In this document: piece by piece, positions 13,220 through 23,963 of the stretch
Layout: the number at the start of each line of letters is the position of its first letter
How positions within the stretch are numbered: position 1 is the first letter of the stretch
Source: Rotaria socialis
Lineage: Eukaryota; Rotifera; Eurotatoria; Philodinida; Philodinidae
Direction: 5' to 3'
Assembly: GCA_905331475.1 (NCBI GenBank)
Contig: CAJNYU010004514.1
Span: forward strand, 186,001 to 250,000
Length of the DNA: 64,000 nt
Program-made: the position numbers and the translations under genes
Notes under the pieces: generated by a model
The model's database searches: none
What the model was told of the DNA's origin: nothing
Seen by the model: only the letters and a program-made list of their open reading frames with translations

Positions 13220-13565
13220 GAGGGAGTAGCTGCCTAATTCGACTTCGAATACAAATGAAATTTTCCGAAAATCCTATTGTGCATAGGCAAAAGATAAAGA
13301 AAAATTTTATAATTCGAATTGAGGCACTAATATCAGTCCACTCGCAGAATCACGAAATGTCTCACTACACCCAACGATGCGCAATGCCCCTTGCACACCC
13401 ATCAGTCCCTTTGCGGCTCCCACAGTTGCGCGATATACCGATACTCGTTTCTAGTAAGAATAGCCATTGTTATTGCAGTTAATGAGTAAGCTATCTCGAA
13501 TAACTATGCTGCGATTACACGTCAGTTTTCAGCAACACATATCAGAATGTTACCGACCTGCCTAC

Positions 13566-13880
13566 GTTCCATTTTTGGATTATTGAGGCGGCTTTAAGTA
13601 TTTGTGAGATTGCTAATAATATTTCTGCGATTGTTAGTAACACTTCCGAGGATGATAGTAGCATACTGCAAGTTCCTAATAGCATTCCCATGATTGCTAG
13701 TAAGACTCCTGAGATTCCTTTTAGCGTACCTAAGCATGCAGGAATCATACATCAGCATGCTAGAAGCATATTTGAGCATGCAGGGAGCATACCTGATAGT
13801 GCTAGAAGCATGCCTGATGATGCTAAAAACATACTAGCCGTTCTAATAAGTATTCCTATGGATCTTTGCAGCATACTTCA
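13566..13880 (+). repeat. Degenerate 21-bp tandem repeat encoding a heptad ([ED]-x-A-x-S-I-P)
   Basis: About fifteen consecutive units of exactly 21 bases can be laid out with no change of register. Well-conserved units begin at 13692, 13734, 13755, 13776, 13797 and 13818, sharing GCTAGTAGCATACCTGA-like sequence. In one plus-strand frame, open from 13504 to 13908, the units translate to heptads such as EHAGSIP, DSARSMP, QHARSIF and EIPFSVP. The opposite strand is also open across much of the array (13748-13542) with Leu-rich heptads. Units are too diverged for a recent minisatellite. Whether the frame is or was translated is unknown; it lies inside the inverted-repeat element. Confidence 0.75.
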
Positions 13881-14039
13881 ATGTGGTACTCACTTCCTAC
13901 AGAGTTAACTAACATCGCCTGGATAACTTCTGATTCTAGGTGAAAGCTCTGCAGCCATTGGAAGGTAGGTATGTGATACCTATTTTGATCTTCCTCTTTA
14001 GGGCTATCAGCGAATGTGATGAGGATCGACTTGACTGTG

Positions 14040-14150
14040 TACACAGAGACCCTCTTTGGTCGCGGCTCTACGCGGGGATGCTTCGCGCCCCCACACCGCG
14101 GCGCTCAAATAAAAGTGTGTGTAACATGACAGAAGTCGCGGTGTGGGTGT
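14040..14150. other. GC-rich island with an 11-bp perfect inverted repeat
   Basis: This stretch is much richer in G and C than its surroundings. CCCACACCGCG at 14090-14100 is matched by its exact reverse complement at 14137-14147, with a 36-base spacer. A second, tighter hairpin potential is GGGG ATGCTTCGCG CCCC near 14073-14091. It does not fold into a recognisable tRNA. It may be a structural or promoter part of the surrounding element. Confidence 0.6.
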
Positions 14151-14752
14151 TGACAACATGTAGCAGTTATCCTTTACTAAATGGTTTCATTATTCTGTTA
14201 GAAGAGTGTCGGAAGTGTTGTTGTTGATTATTGAAAGTTTTACTAATGGGCAAGTTCTGGCCTGGCTCAGTAGTCGAGCAAGCACACTTTAAAATTTGCA
14301 GTTTCTGAAATACCATACAGCGATGCCTCAATTCGAATCATAAAATTTATTTTTAGGATAAAATTTTATGTTTTGCTTTTTGTTGTAACAACTATATGAG
14401 AGCCGGATTTTTTATTTTCGAATCGATATTGTGTAGTTGAACCTTGATTTATATTCGAATTCGAATTAAGTATCTCGTGGTATCAGGCACCTGTAATAAA
14501 TTTTATAATCAATCTAAAAAATGCATGTCCTACTGCTACATCATATATTGAAATGAATCACATTGTATGATTTTATCTCAAATTACAGTTAGTAGTTCTG
14601 TAGATCAAATAAACAATTTCTTCAGCGCCCTCTATTCATCTACATAGTAATATATTTCGTGAAGTACATGCAATGTCACTATTTACTTCCTTACACCAGA
14701 GCAATTCTTCACTCATTTTATTTTCATAAAATATTTATTTCCAAGTAAAAAT

Positions 14753-15908
14753 ATGTCAGAAAATGAACATGATGTAGAAGAACAAGCATTCTTGAAAGAA
14801 GTTACAGCTCATCTACCATCAGACTGGTCAGATGAACGAAGGAATACTTATGTTCAAAGTGTATTAACTAGTTGGCAAAAACATCGAACACATTCACGTG
14901 ATGAACTACAATCAAGGGAAAAATATTTATCTACTATACGGCAATATTTTAAACCCCAATCACTTGAACTCTATGATTTTAAACAATGGCCAATCAATGA
15001 AAATCTCTTAGCGATGCTGGTTCGTGGCTCACTTGATTCTGATATTGTTAACCAAGTACATACATTTATATATATATATATATATATTGTCTTTTGAATG
15101 TCTATATGATTACATTAGCTATGTATATTTCTCGTTATAGATACAATCAACAGGTGTTTATACGTTTTCTTTTCTACCTACAACATTCTGTCAAACATTA
15201 ATTAATGAAATAGCGTATTTCGAACAATGGTGTGTTGATAATGGGCTAGAATTGTATCGACCGAATTCTATGAATAAATACGGTGTTATTCTTGATCATT
15301 TTGGATTTGGCAAATGCTTAAATGATATTATTAACAACATTGTAGAGCCACTAACTCGACTTGTATTCACACATGTAATACCTCCTCTTGACTCTCATCA
15401 TGGTTTTATTGTTGAATATGCTATGGACAAGTAAAAATATTTCTTTCTTCATTATCAATCTCATTTCATGTTTATATATATATATATGTATAGAGATAGA
15501 AAACTTGATTTTCATGTTGATGAAGCTGCAGTAACGTTAAATGTTTGTCTTGGAACAGATTTTACAGGTGGTCAATTGTATTTTGGTGGAGTGCGCTGCG
15601 CATCTCATATTGGCACGACCAAACCAAGAGCCGATGAAGAGATTTATCTTGAACATCAAGTTGGTACAGCATGCCTTCATCTTGGTAATCATCGACATCG
15701 AGCAATGCCTATAACTAGTGGACGACGATTAAACTTAATTCTATGGGTAAGCTATGATGAACAAATTCAATTACAGAAATAACAATTTATCTACATGTTC
15801 TTCTAGTGTCGATCAGCAAATTTTGATGCTGCTAAAAACAATCATGGAAGTAAAACATGTCCAACTTGGTGTGGATTTCATCAAATCGAAAAGAAAGAAG
15901 ATATTTAA
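14753..15908 (+). CDS. OGFOD2: 2-oxoglutarate/Fe(II) dioxygenase, OGFOD2-like
   Basis: Exons 14753-15055, 15141-15430, 15494-15746 and 15807-15908 join in frame to 315 residues. The product follows human OGFOD2 along its length: FCQTLINEIAYFEQW, RPNSMNKYGVILD, LDSHHGFIVEYA, LTLNVCLG-type strand, FTGGQLYFGG and a C-terminal CPTWC pair of cysteines. The iron ligands of the double-stranded beta-helix are visible as H205-x-D207 in FHVDEA and a distal His (H266, in NHRHRAMP). The 2-oxoglutarate-binding Arg follows in SGRRLNL. The substrate of OGFOD2 is not established. The final intron splits just after ILW, and the Cys-rich tail sits in its own exon. No damage was seen. Confidence 0.9.
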
Positions 15909-16195
15909 AATATTTTTAAACTTTAGTTAATATTCAAGAAAAAACTAAAAGAAAAGTACAACTAACATTCATAATTTTAATGAAATTTATTATTACTCAG
16001 GAGATTGACGATGAACATAACTATTGAAATTTGTTTGACTTTGTAAAAATTGAACTTCAAAATGATTATTGATTGTATCTTTGAATTTTTGAATGAATTA
16101 TTCTTGTGCGAAAACTGTTGCATTATATTAACTAATGATTTGTCGTTTTCAATCGGTATTTTCTGGTCAGATATTTGCACAACCACAACAATTAG
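15909..16195. other. Intergenic, convergent 3' flanks
   Basis: Lies between the OGFOD2 stop codon and the end of a minus-strand open frame. It contains no recognisable feature. Confidence 0.5.
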
Positions 16196-16588
16196 TTATC
16201 TATTAACACCTGATAATTGAAATTTTACACGTGTTGTACAATGAACAAGTACATTCAATTGTTCATAAACACTTTTATCACAATCTGCGCATGTGATAAA
16301 CAGCTGCCCACCTACGTTATCAGTTGTGCTTCGATATAGAAAATCTTCTTCCAGAGAAATATAAGCTACATGCAAGTAATTATCAAATATATTTGTAGTG
16401 ATTGGTAATAATGGATTATCAATATATTTTCTAATGCATAATTCTTTGCTTTTTCTATTTGATTGATTATTAAACGTTTTGTTTTGGTAACATTTAATAA
16501 AATCACGATCACAAGAATGTTCAAAAAAGATTTGTTCATTAGCATATAGTTCAGTAAAGATAAGTTTCGTTTTCAGTATATCAGCAGA
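16196..16588 (-). other. Unidentified 130-codon open frame without ATG, possible exon or gene relic
   Basis: On the minus strand a frame stays open from 16588 to a TAA at 16196. It contains no Met codon, so it would have to be an internal/terminal exon or a relic. Its composition looks protein-like rather than random: EHSCDRDFIKCYQNK, YLHVAYISLEEDFLY, VGGQLFITCADCDKSVYE and VLVHCTTRVKFQ. Six cysteines include a CADC pair, which might bind metal or form disulfides. The same frame continues upstream past one stop (16589-16591) for about 60 more codons that look less protein-like. I do not recognise a family. No clear splice acceptor was found at its upstream edge. Confidence 0.35.
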
Positions 16589-16591
16589 TCA

Positions 16592-18222
16592 AAATACATA
16601 TGTATATACGTCAAAATGATCACGATGCCCAATATCAACTATGCATGCTAGGCTTTTTAAGAATATTTGTGGCCACAGAATTTGAGCTAGTATCGAACTC
16701 AACATGCAATAGCAAAGCCATGCTTTTTTCCTTCTTTTCACTGTTTCATAGAATGGCAACCGCAGATGAAGAACACGATAAAAAAAAGTTGTTTGCTTTA
16801 CAAGTCATGAAAAATAATTCAGTTGCCATGAGTCCTACTGTGATTTATCATTCAACATCGATGCAAATTGATGTATACGAATGAGTCATATATCAGTAGT
16901 CATGAGTAATGGATTTACACAGAAAATTTTGAGACGACTTGAATCTTTGCTGAAAGCATATGGATACAATTCAAGAAACTATTCTAATATACTGCGTTTG
17001 TATTTTTACCGAAGCTCAAATGATAATAATAATAATAAAATATTAAAACTTATGGCAATGTCTGTCGGAGATTGAAATAACATTTTTTAAATGTAACGTT
17101 ATAATTTTATTGACAAATTAAACCACAGAATTTCTTTTTTTTCCCATTGATTTATAGTGGAAATGATATACACTTAGTCAACTTTTCTATAGAAAGTTCA
17201 GTTACCACGACCTAACAACAACATGTAGGCATAAAAAAGAACTAATCAAACTAATACTCACCATCTAATCTCGCATCGAACTTAAAACAATCTCAATGTG
17301 AAACTTGAAGTAGACGAAATTTCCTTTTATTGAAGTTTTTATCTAGATTATATGCAAAATGAAAATTTGCCTATAGATAAATCTAATGCATCTAATGATC
17401 GATACAATAATTCTGAAACATTCAGACGTGAAATTTTCAAATGAACTGAATTTTTTGTGAAATGTATATAGCACGTTCCCGCTTTTATTTTTGAAAATGA
17501 ATTCATTGATAGAGAAATATTCTACTAGTTATTTGAGATATCAATTGATGAAATTTTACGACGATATAGAATTGTCTTTTTTGTCTTTTTGGTAAACGTC
17601 TATCTAAAAGTTAATCAAGGTTTTAGTAAAAACAAGTATAGCATATTTACGTTGGTTAAGACTTGAGTGATAATATTGTCAATCAAATAAAACCTAAATT
17701 TTGATTGTAATTCTCATGTAAACTGAACAGTTCAAGAGATAGATGACCTTTTGCGATTATTATTCAATATGACTTGATGTTCAAAATCAATCAAATAATT
17801 AAATTAAGAAAATTTATAAGTAAAATAATTGTTTGAGACCACTTCTATTTTGCAAGATAAGCGAAGAACCATTTTCCTAGTGTTGAAAATTCAAATCAAA
17901 TCCGTTTTTAAATTTCATTAGTTGTACAGCATAGATTAGAAAAATCTTAAAGTGGTTGTTCGCAAGGAATTTTCCTACGATCCATTTGAACTATGATTTC
18001 TATGTTAGAGTTTAATGTCATATATCGAATAAAATTCTCACATATTACTTCTAAATCAATCAGATCTATTGTTTTAGTTAGACACATAGTTTATAACAAG
18101 AGTTCAAGGGAAATATTATTGTGTTTTGTTTTCTATATTGATATCATTCTTTAATGTAGTTCATGTATCATCGCTATTTTGCATATTTGATATACTAACA
18201 ACACAGATTAATATTACCGGAT
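16592..18222. other. Intergenic, no gene recognised
   Basis: AT-rich. Plus-strand open frames at 16600-16884 and 16881-17075 have no family features and probably are accidental, in part shadows of the minus-strand frame nearby. Otherwise nothing was seen. Confidence 0.5.
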
Positions 18223-20897
18223 TTAATTGAGTAGGTGAGGTTTTTCTATGTATAATTTCCAGATAAATTCACCAAATAAACTATTAGCCCATGCAAACCA
18301 AGATCGTGTATAATGCATTTGATTGTTGACATTTATTGATTCATGCATGAATCCTGTATTTCCATGAGATTTTTGCAACATTTTTAAACAAAGTCGTATT
18401 TCATCATTATCAATTGTTGTTAGTCCGCGCATAATAATTGCAAGTGGCCATGCCATAGAATTTCCAACATGTGGTCCACCATTACCTGTTCAATAAAACA
18501 TAGAATAAATTACTCCAATTCAATGAGAATAGTTAACCTTCAAGTAGATTTCCTTTAAAAAACCATGGATTGTCTGAACTGAGTACAAATTTTCTAGTAT
18601 TTTGATAAATTGAATGTTTCAATGGGAAATCATCAGGACTTAAATAGGGTAATGAAAGAAGTGATGGAATATTAGAATCATCCATCAAATTTCGATTACC
18701 AAATCCATCTATCTCATACGAATAAATTAAACCGTGTGTTGGATGTTTAAATGTTATTATTGTTTCTTGATTATTTGCTATTTTATCATCAAATAAAATA
18801 TCATGCAAATCAGAAATCAATTTTAATATGTCGCCATTGAAATAATTTCCCCACTCTAATTTTTTTACGAGTTCTAATAATAGTTTTAAGGTATGATGTG
18901 CAAAAAATTGTGACGGTATAAGATACGGAAATTTTTGCAGATCATCGCTTGGTCGAAAAAATGTATGAATAAGACCATTCGGTTTAGCTTTGTGTCCGTG
19001 TGGGTCTGAAGGATGGCCTTGTCGTTGATATGTGTATATGCCTAAATTTGTAAACGGGAAATCATTTTTTTTAAATTCATCAAGTCAACAAAGAATACAT
19101 GTAAAGAATCTTATTTTGTCGATTGGCTAATGAAAAGTTTTCTTAAGTTACCTGTCCACGAGAGAGTAGTGTATCGTATTATTTTACCATAAATATTTCT
19201 ATTTCTATATGGCAGTCGAAATTCATTTGAATGGAAGATGATATGTTGAAATTTAACACGTGTTCAAATAGATTTTCTTTCGCCATACATATTGGTTGCT
19301 TAAAATCAGAAGAAGAAAACCCTTATAGTAAAAAAGAAGAAGAAGAATATGCATACTGTCAAATAATGATATCAAAACTAAGTTGAATTTTTTATTATAT
19401 AGCTTTATTTGTATTTGACAATTTTCGACAAATCTTAAATATCTATTAGTTTCGGTTCCAAAGAAATTCATTATTCTATATCAACATCAACTCAAATATT
19501 GACTATCATTATGTATGGGCAAATTTATAGGACAGTCATATTTCGTCAAAATTCTTTAGATTCATATGAATACTTATAATAAATATAGTCTCTAACAAAA
19601 ACGAAAATCTTCATAAACGCTTGTTACGAAGTTATTATATTGAATAGCTAAACGTTGATAATAGATTCATGTAACTAGATACTCGAGAAAAACTCATATT
19701 TTATTACAATATCAAAGAATAAATAGAAGTAGGATTATTGACCCCATTATAATTATATCATAATGAAATCTTTGTTTATAAAACAAATGAGATAATCTGA
19801 TAATATTACTCTATGCTAAAATTCAGAATAATAAGTGATGTTTACAGTGTCAAAACTTTCCTAATGTTTTAGGGTCTTCAAGAAAAGCAAGCTACATCTC
19901 TTTACTTTTTAAAAAAGATATTTTTATATTGCGTTAATCTTTCATAATAAATATAATTTTCTTTAAGCAATCGAAAAGAAAGAAATAGATTGATGATATA
20001 AAAGTCAATCATACTGAAAAGTTCCAGAACAAAAGTAGCTCTTGGATTTTCGTTTTCGTTTTCTTTACCTGATCCATTGAATCTTTGTTGCTCTTTCATG
20101 GTTTGCAAAATAATTCGAATCGTACTTCTGAATTCTTTTTCGTTCTCACGAAAAAAAGTCAAATCGTATTCAACTGCTTTCCAATATGAATGCATCAATC
20201 GTAAAACATAACAAAGAGAATCTAATTCCCATTTTCGTTCGTGTACGCCTGGACGCATTTCTGTTCGGTCCATCCGTTTCCATTCACTAGTACGATTTGT
20301 ATCCTTATAATGTGCGTTTGCATACGGGTCACGTTGAATGAATATACATTGTCGTAAGAGAACACCTTCAATCAATTGACGGAGTTTTCTATCAGAAGAA
20401 ATCAAAGGTAGATAAGGATTTATTTGAGCACTTGAATCACGCAACCACATAGCATCAATATCGCCTGTAATAACATAAGTATCAGGTCGTTTTTCAGATG
20501 CTGCTTTTTCATCAAAATCAACAGTTGTGTCAAGCGTATTAGGAAAACAATTCTCAAATAACCATGAAAGTTCTTTATTTTTTATATTTTTCTTTATCTC
20601 TTCAATTAATGATTCTACTGCTGGACTAGTAAATCGTCGTTGATCGATAGGACGGCGTACTTTAGGAAAATCAGCAGTAGTAGTAGCATTTGTAATTGTA
20701 GTCTCTCTGATGGCAGCAGCAGGAATAATCGGCATCAATCTATGTCCATCATGTGCATGATACTTAATAGATGCCAGAGATGATGAGTCTTGTTGAGAAA
20801 ATAAATGTATACATATGAATAGAGAGATAATACTGATAAAAACACCGATTAAAAAAGAGTATCGTCTACGGCGACATAATTGCGATGTTGAAGACAT
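18223..20897 (-). CDS. GH125 exo-alpha-1,6-mannosidase, membrane-anchored
   Basis: Exons 20897-20069, 19041-18538 and 18485-18223 join in frame to 531 residues. After a short basic N-terminus, residues about 14-34 form one transmembrane segment, so the enzyme should be a type II membrane protein with its catalytic domain in the secretory lumen. The catalytic domain has the GH125 (Pfam Glyco_hydro_125) hallmarks: GDIDAMWLRDSSAQ at about 145-158, MRPGVHERKWELDSLCY, PNGLIHTFFRPSDD, YLIPSQFFA, GNGGPHVGNSMAWPLA and HESINVNN..YTRSWFAWANSLFGE. Known members release alpha-1,6-linked mannose and occur mainly in bacteria and fungi. The first intron (19042-20068) is about 1 kb and splits G-S-G; the second is 52 bases. 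Introns and AT-rich codons show it is resident, but the family distribution makes an old transfer plausible. No defect was seen. Confidence 0.9.
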
Positions 20898-22736
20898 CGA
20901 AAAAAAAAATTTTTAAATGTGAAGAAAAAATATGTCATTCTATGTCTATGCATTTTCTTCTTGAGTATACGTAGCCAGCTGCATTTCTTTTTGCCTCTTT
21001 TACGTAGGATTTTTGCTGTTCTCTCTTTTTTTTTTCATAACCATAATGCGAGACACACAATTGCTGCAGAATGCATAAACTGTTGCCATTAGAAACATAT
21101 TGACTCATAAAACATCGATTAAAATAAAATAAAAATGATGCTGTGTATTATAAATGTAATGAAGTCAAAATTATTTGTTCCTATCTTCAGAATATTCACC
21201 GGTTGAGTTCTCTCAGATCTTATCTATTTCTGTGATCTCGTCATATTGTCAGAGCTCAGATAAATAATTCTAGAAAGCATCCATGGTTAAAATTGATTTA
21301 TTAGTACTGCAGTCAAAATCTGGCATATGTTGAAACTCACGTTCAAATCCTCGTTGATACATTTTTCTATGTGGTAAGACATGCAATGCTAAGTAATCAA
21401 TGTCATTAAAATCAATAAATGTTGTTTCGACGAGTCTTATTACAAAGGCATGCCAACAAATATAACGTGTATGCGAATGTGTACTCTAGAGGTTTAGTAT
21501 CTAAAACCAGAATAGTCTTCTAACATAAATAGAATCTCAAATGTCTACCGATTCAAAAACTCTAAAAAAAAGAGATTCCTTAAATTAGCTTATATATCTA
21601 GCTGAAAAGTACTGGAACTTCTCGATTTTAATTTTCTTAAACATCCATGCCACAAAGATATGCATGTAGTAACATTCATTATCTTGCATAGACGTCCAAA
21701 GAACTTGTGACGAGAACTAACTGGAATGATTTTTCTATGATACAAAGTGTCCATGAAGAAAAAAATTAACAATATTATATCTAAATCTTTCTTTTTTTCT
21801 TGTAATAAATAAGCCACCTACACCCTCAAGTAATATTTGTAAAAGTGAAATAATCTTGGTCTTCATTGAATTTTTAAAATGAATAAAAGTTGTTTTATTC
21901 GTGACGAAAATTTATCTATAAAATATTGTTTACACTCATAAATGCTAAGAAATTTTGAACGGTGAAGATCTGCCGTGCAAGTAAGAAGAAACAGCACATA
22001 GTATTTATAGTCAAGTGACATATGATTCTTTGCATTATCTCACAGATTTTCACTAATAAAACTTCCAGATATTCTTAAGACGAAGACTAAAATAGAAAGA
22101 GAATTTCTCACGGAATGATGGAAATGAAATCTAGTAATAGAGAAAACTCGTTTTCAAACGACACAAGGTTAAATATATTCTAATGAACATGAAAACTATT
22201 TGAATTTTCTTGTGATGATGACTCTTTCAAATACGAAGTTTTTGTATACGTTTCAGAAAGTTACATATTTGTACAAAAATAATTATTTAGACTAATGCGC
22301 TATCTGAAGATTACCATTGGAACAATAGCATTTTAATCGAAAAGATAGTCGTTTTCAATTTTATATGATACAAGTAACAATCTCAATAGCTAATCGTTTT
22401 GTGCATTAATCTTATTTATACAACACTCACAAAAGCTGACTTACTAACATCACGACATAATAAATTGATTTCATTCGTTTAAAGATTGATTTCAAATCAC
22501 ATTTCAAAGACCCATCATTTTCAACTAACTAGAATGTACAGTAATAAAAAGAAACTACTACAATTATCAAATGAACACCAAATTGATGAATTGATGAACA
22601 ACAATGGCATTTTGTATTTGTCTGATTTTGAAATACTGAAGATAATCAAATTAAATTAAATTAAAAAAGAAGACCATATTGAAACTTGAACAAAACCGAA
22701 TGTGATAGCGCGCATTGTTAATTTGGATTTTTGTTT
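20898..22736. other. Intergenic between divergent genes, no gene recognised
   Basis: About 1.8 kb between the GH125 start and the TMEM26-like start, which point away from each other. Promoters for both should lie here. No motif or repeat could be named with confidence. Confidence 0.5.
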
Positions 22737-23963
22737 ATGTCTACTATTAGTTTTAATTCATTCTTCGATAGTAATACATTACGTCGTTTATCGGTTCGTT
22801 TAATTTTAATTGGCTTTGCCATGTTTATGATGTGCTCAATCATGTGTGTCACACAAAATTATTATGTATTAACATATGCTTGTGGTATTTTAGCAATAAC
22901 AATTGAAGGTAGCGTAAGTCTTTACTATCAATTTCGTGGTGAATGGGCAGAATTTAAATGGTTTTCACCATCAATTATTTTATTTATTGTAACGTGTGTA
23001 CCAACATTAAAAATACTTAAACAACATCAGTTGCATGTCAGTCAAATATTTAAACAGACTAATATCGAATTATTACTTAAACGTGATATGACATATTGCT
23101 TTAATATTACTTTCGAGTATAAATTCATTGGTTCTACTAAAACAAGATATCCACTATATGCATTCAAGTGTTCAAAAGATGAATTGATTAATTTTAATAA
23201 AGATAATTTTAAATTAATGTGTTCTTTATTAACTAAAATACAATATCGTCAATGTGAATCATATAAAAAATGTCAAATTGATCCGAATTTATTTATTTTA
23301 TGGTCATTTATGAAAGATGCATGTACAAGCTGGAGAGAACTAATTAATCGTTTTACATTAATTGGTATATTAAGTGATGAATTAGCTGGTTTCATGCTCA
23401 TTGAACAACTACTTCTACTCGTATTGGTTCTTGTCAATTTGATATGGCCACAAACTGAAAGTTCGGAGGAAATTTATTTTGCTCAGATGTTACGTCAATA
23501 TTTAGCTGCTGCACCTGACATTGTAGAATTCTATGGAAATTTTCATCAAGGAGAAAATTTAAATAAATTACAAGATCGAAATAATTTGCAAACAGCTATA
23601 TTTATTATATTTATTATGTCAACATTTCAATTCAGTATAAATCTACAAATGAAAATAAAGCCCACAAAAAGTCTACATAGAAAAACATTTCTTCAAATAA
23701 ATATGAAAAATAAATGTTTAGTTCTATTTGAATTAATTTTTTGTACATCAATGTGGTCTGTTATTTATATAACAATGACACAAGATTTACCATTTTTAAT
23801 CATACGGTGGTATTTTCTTACTTTTATGTCGGATAGTTCAAGTAAAATGGTTTTCTTTTTAATGAAAAATGCTTTAACTATAATGATATCGTTTCATTCT
23901 GGTCTTAATGATATTATAGATTTTAAAGAAAATATTCAAAATATAAGAAGAAAAACTAATTAA
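22737..23963 (+). CDS. TMEM26: TMEM26-family multipass membrane protein
   Basis: A single-exon gene of 408 residues starting at the ATG at 22737; the codon two places upstream is TTG and was not used. At least seven hydrophobic segments alternate with short loops. The family marker is EFKWFSPSIILFIVTCVPTL, matching the YKWFSPAIFLYLISIVPSL segment of vertebrate TMEM26. Further matches are IWPQTESSEEIYFAQML, AAPDIVEFYGN and DLPFLIIRWYFLTF. A long extracytoplasmic loop (residues about 105-195) is rich in Cys and aromatic residues and differs from vertebrate TMEM26. The molecular function of the family is unknown. Lack of introns contrasts with most neighbours and may point to a retrocopy or simple intron loss. 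AATAAA occurs at 24119. Confidence 0.82.
   Translation: MSTISFNSFFDSNTLRRLSVRLILIGFAMFMMCSIMCVTQNYYVLTYACGILAITIEGSVSLYYQFRGEWAEFKWFSPSIILFIVTCVPTLKILKQHQLHVSQIFKQTNIELLLKRDMTYCFNITFEYKFIGSTKTRYPLYAFKCSKDELINFNKDNFKLMCSLLTKIQYRQCESYKKCQIDPNLFILWSFMKDACTSWRELINRFTLIGILSDELAGFMLIEQLLLLVLVLVNLIWPQTESSEEIYFAQMLRQYLAAAPDIVEFYGNFHQGENLNKLQDRNNLQTAIFIIFIMSTFQFSINLQMKIKPTKSLHRKTFLQINMKNKCLVLFELIFCTSMWSVIYITMTQDLPFLIIRWYFLTFMSDSSSKMVFFLMKNALTIMISFHSGLNDIIDFKENIQNIRRKTN

Larger units (their letters stand above)
13220..14490. mobile_element. Degenerate element with long imperfect terminal inverted repeats
   Basis: A segment near 13225-13327 reappears inverted near 14326-14480. The best-preserved inner part is TGCCTCAATTCGAA with its ATAAAATTT flank (RC at about 13300-13326, direct at about 14326-14352). 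The outer part is TAATTCGA-TTCGAAT (about 13235-13250 and 14453-14467). The arms differ by mismatches and small gaps, and both outer ends are uncertain; no target-site duplication could be fixed. No transposase was seen. Between the arms lie a 21-bp tandem repeat (13566-13880) and a GC-rich island (about 14040-14150) unlike the rest of the window. I infer a non-autonomous DNA transposon of about 1.2-1.3 kb, but a chance or host-derived palindrome remains possible. Confidence 0.55.

Noticed and set aside
14040-14150. GC-rich hairpin region as a tRNA
   Set aside because: No acceptor stem pairing, no T-loop GTTC box in the right place and no anticodon arm could be laid out.
22731-22736. TTG at 22731 as start of the TMEM26-like protein
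   Set aside because: The ATG at 22737 is a better start; the two extra codons add nothing conserved.
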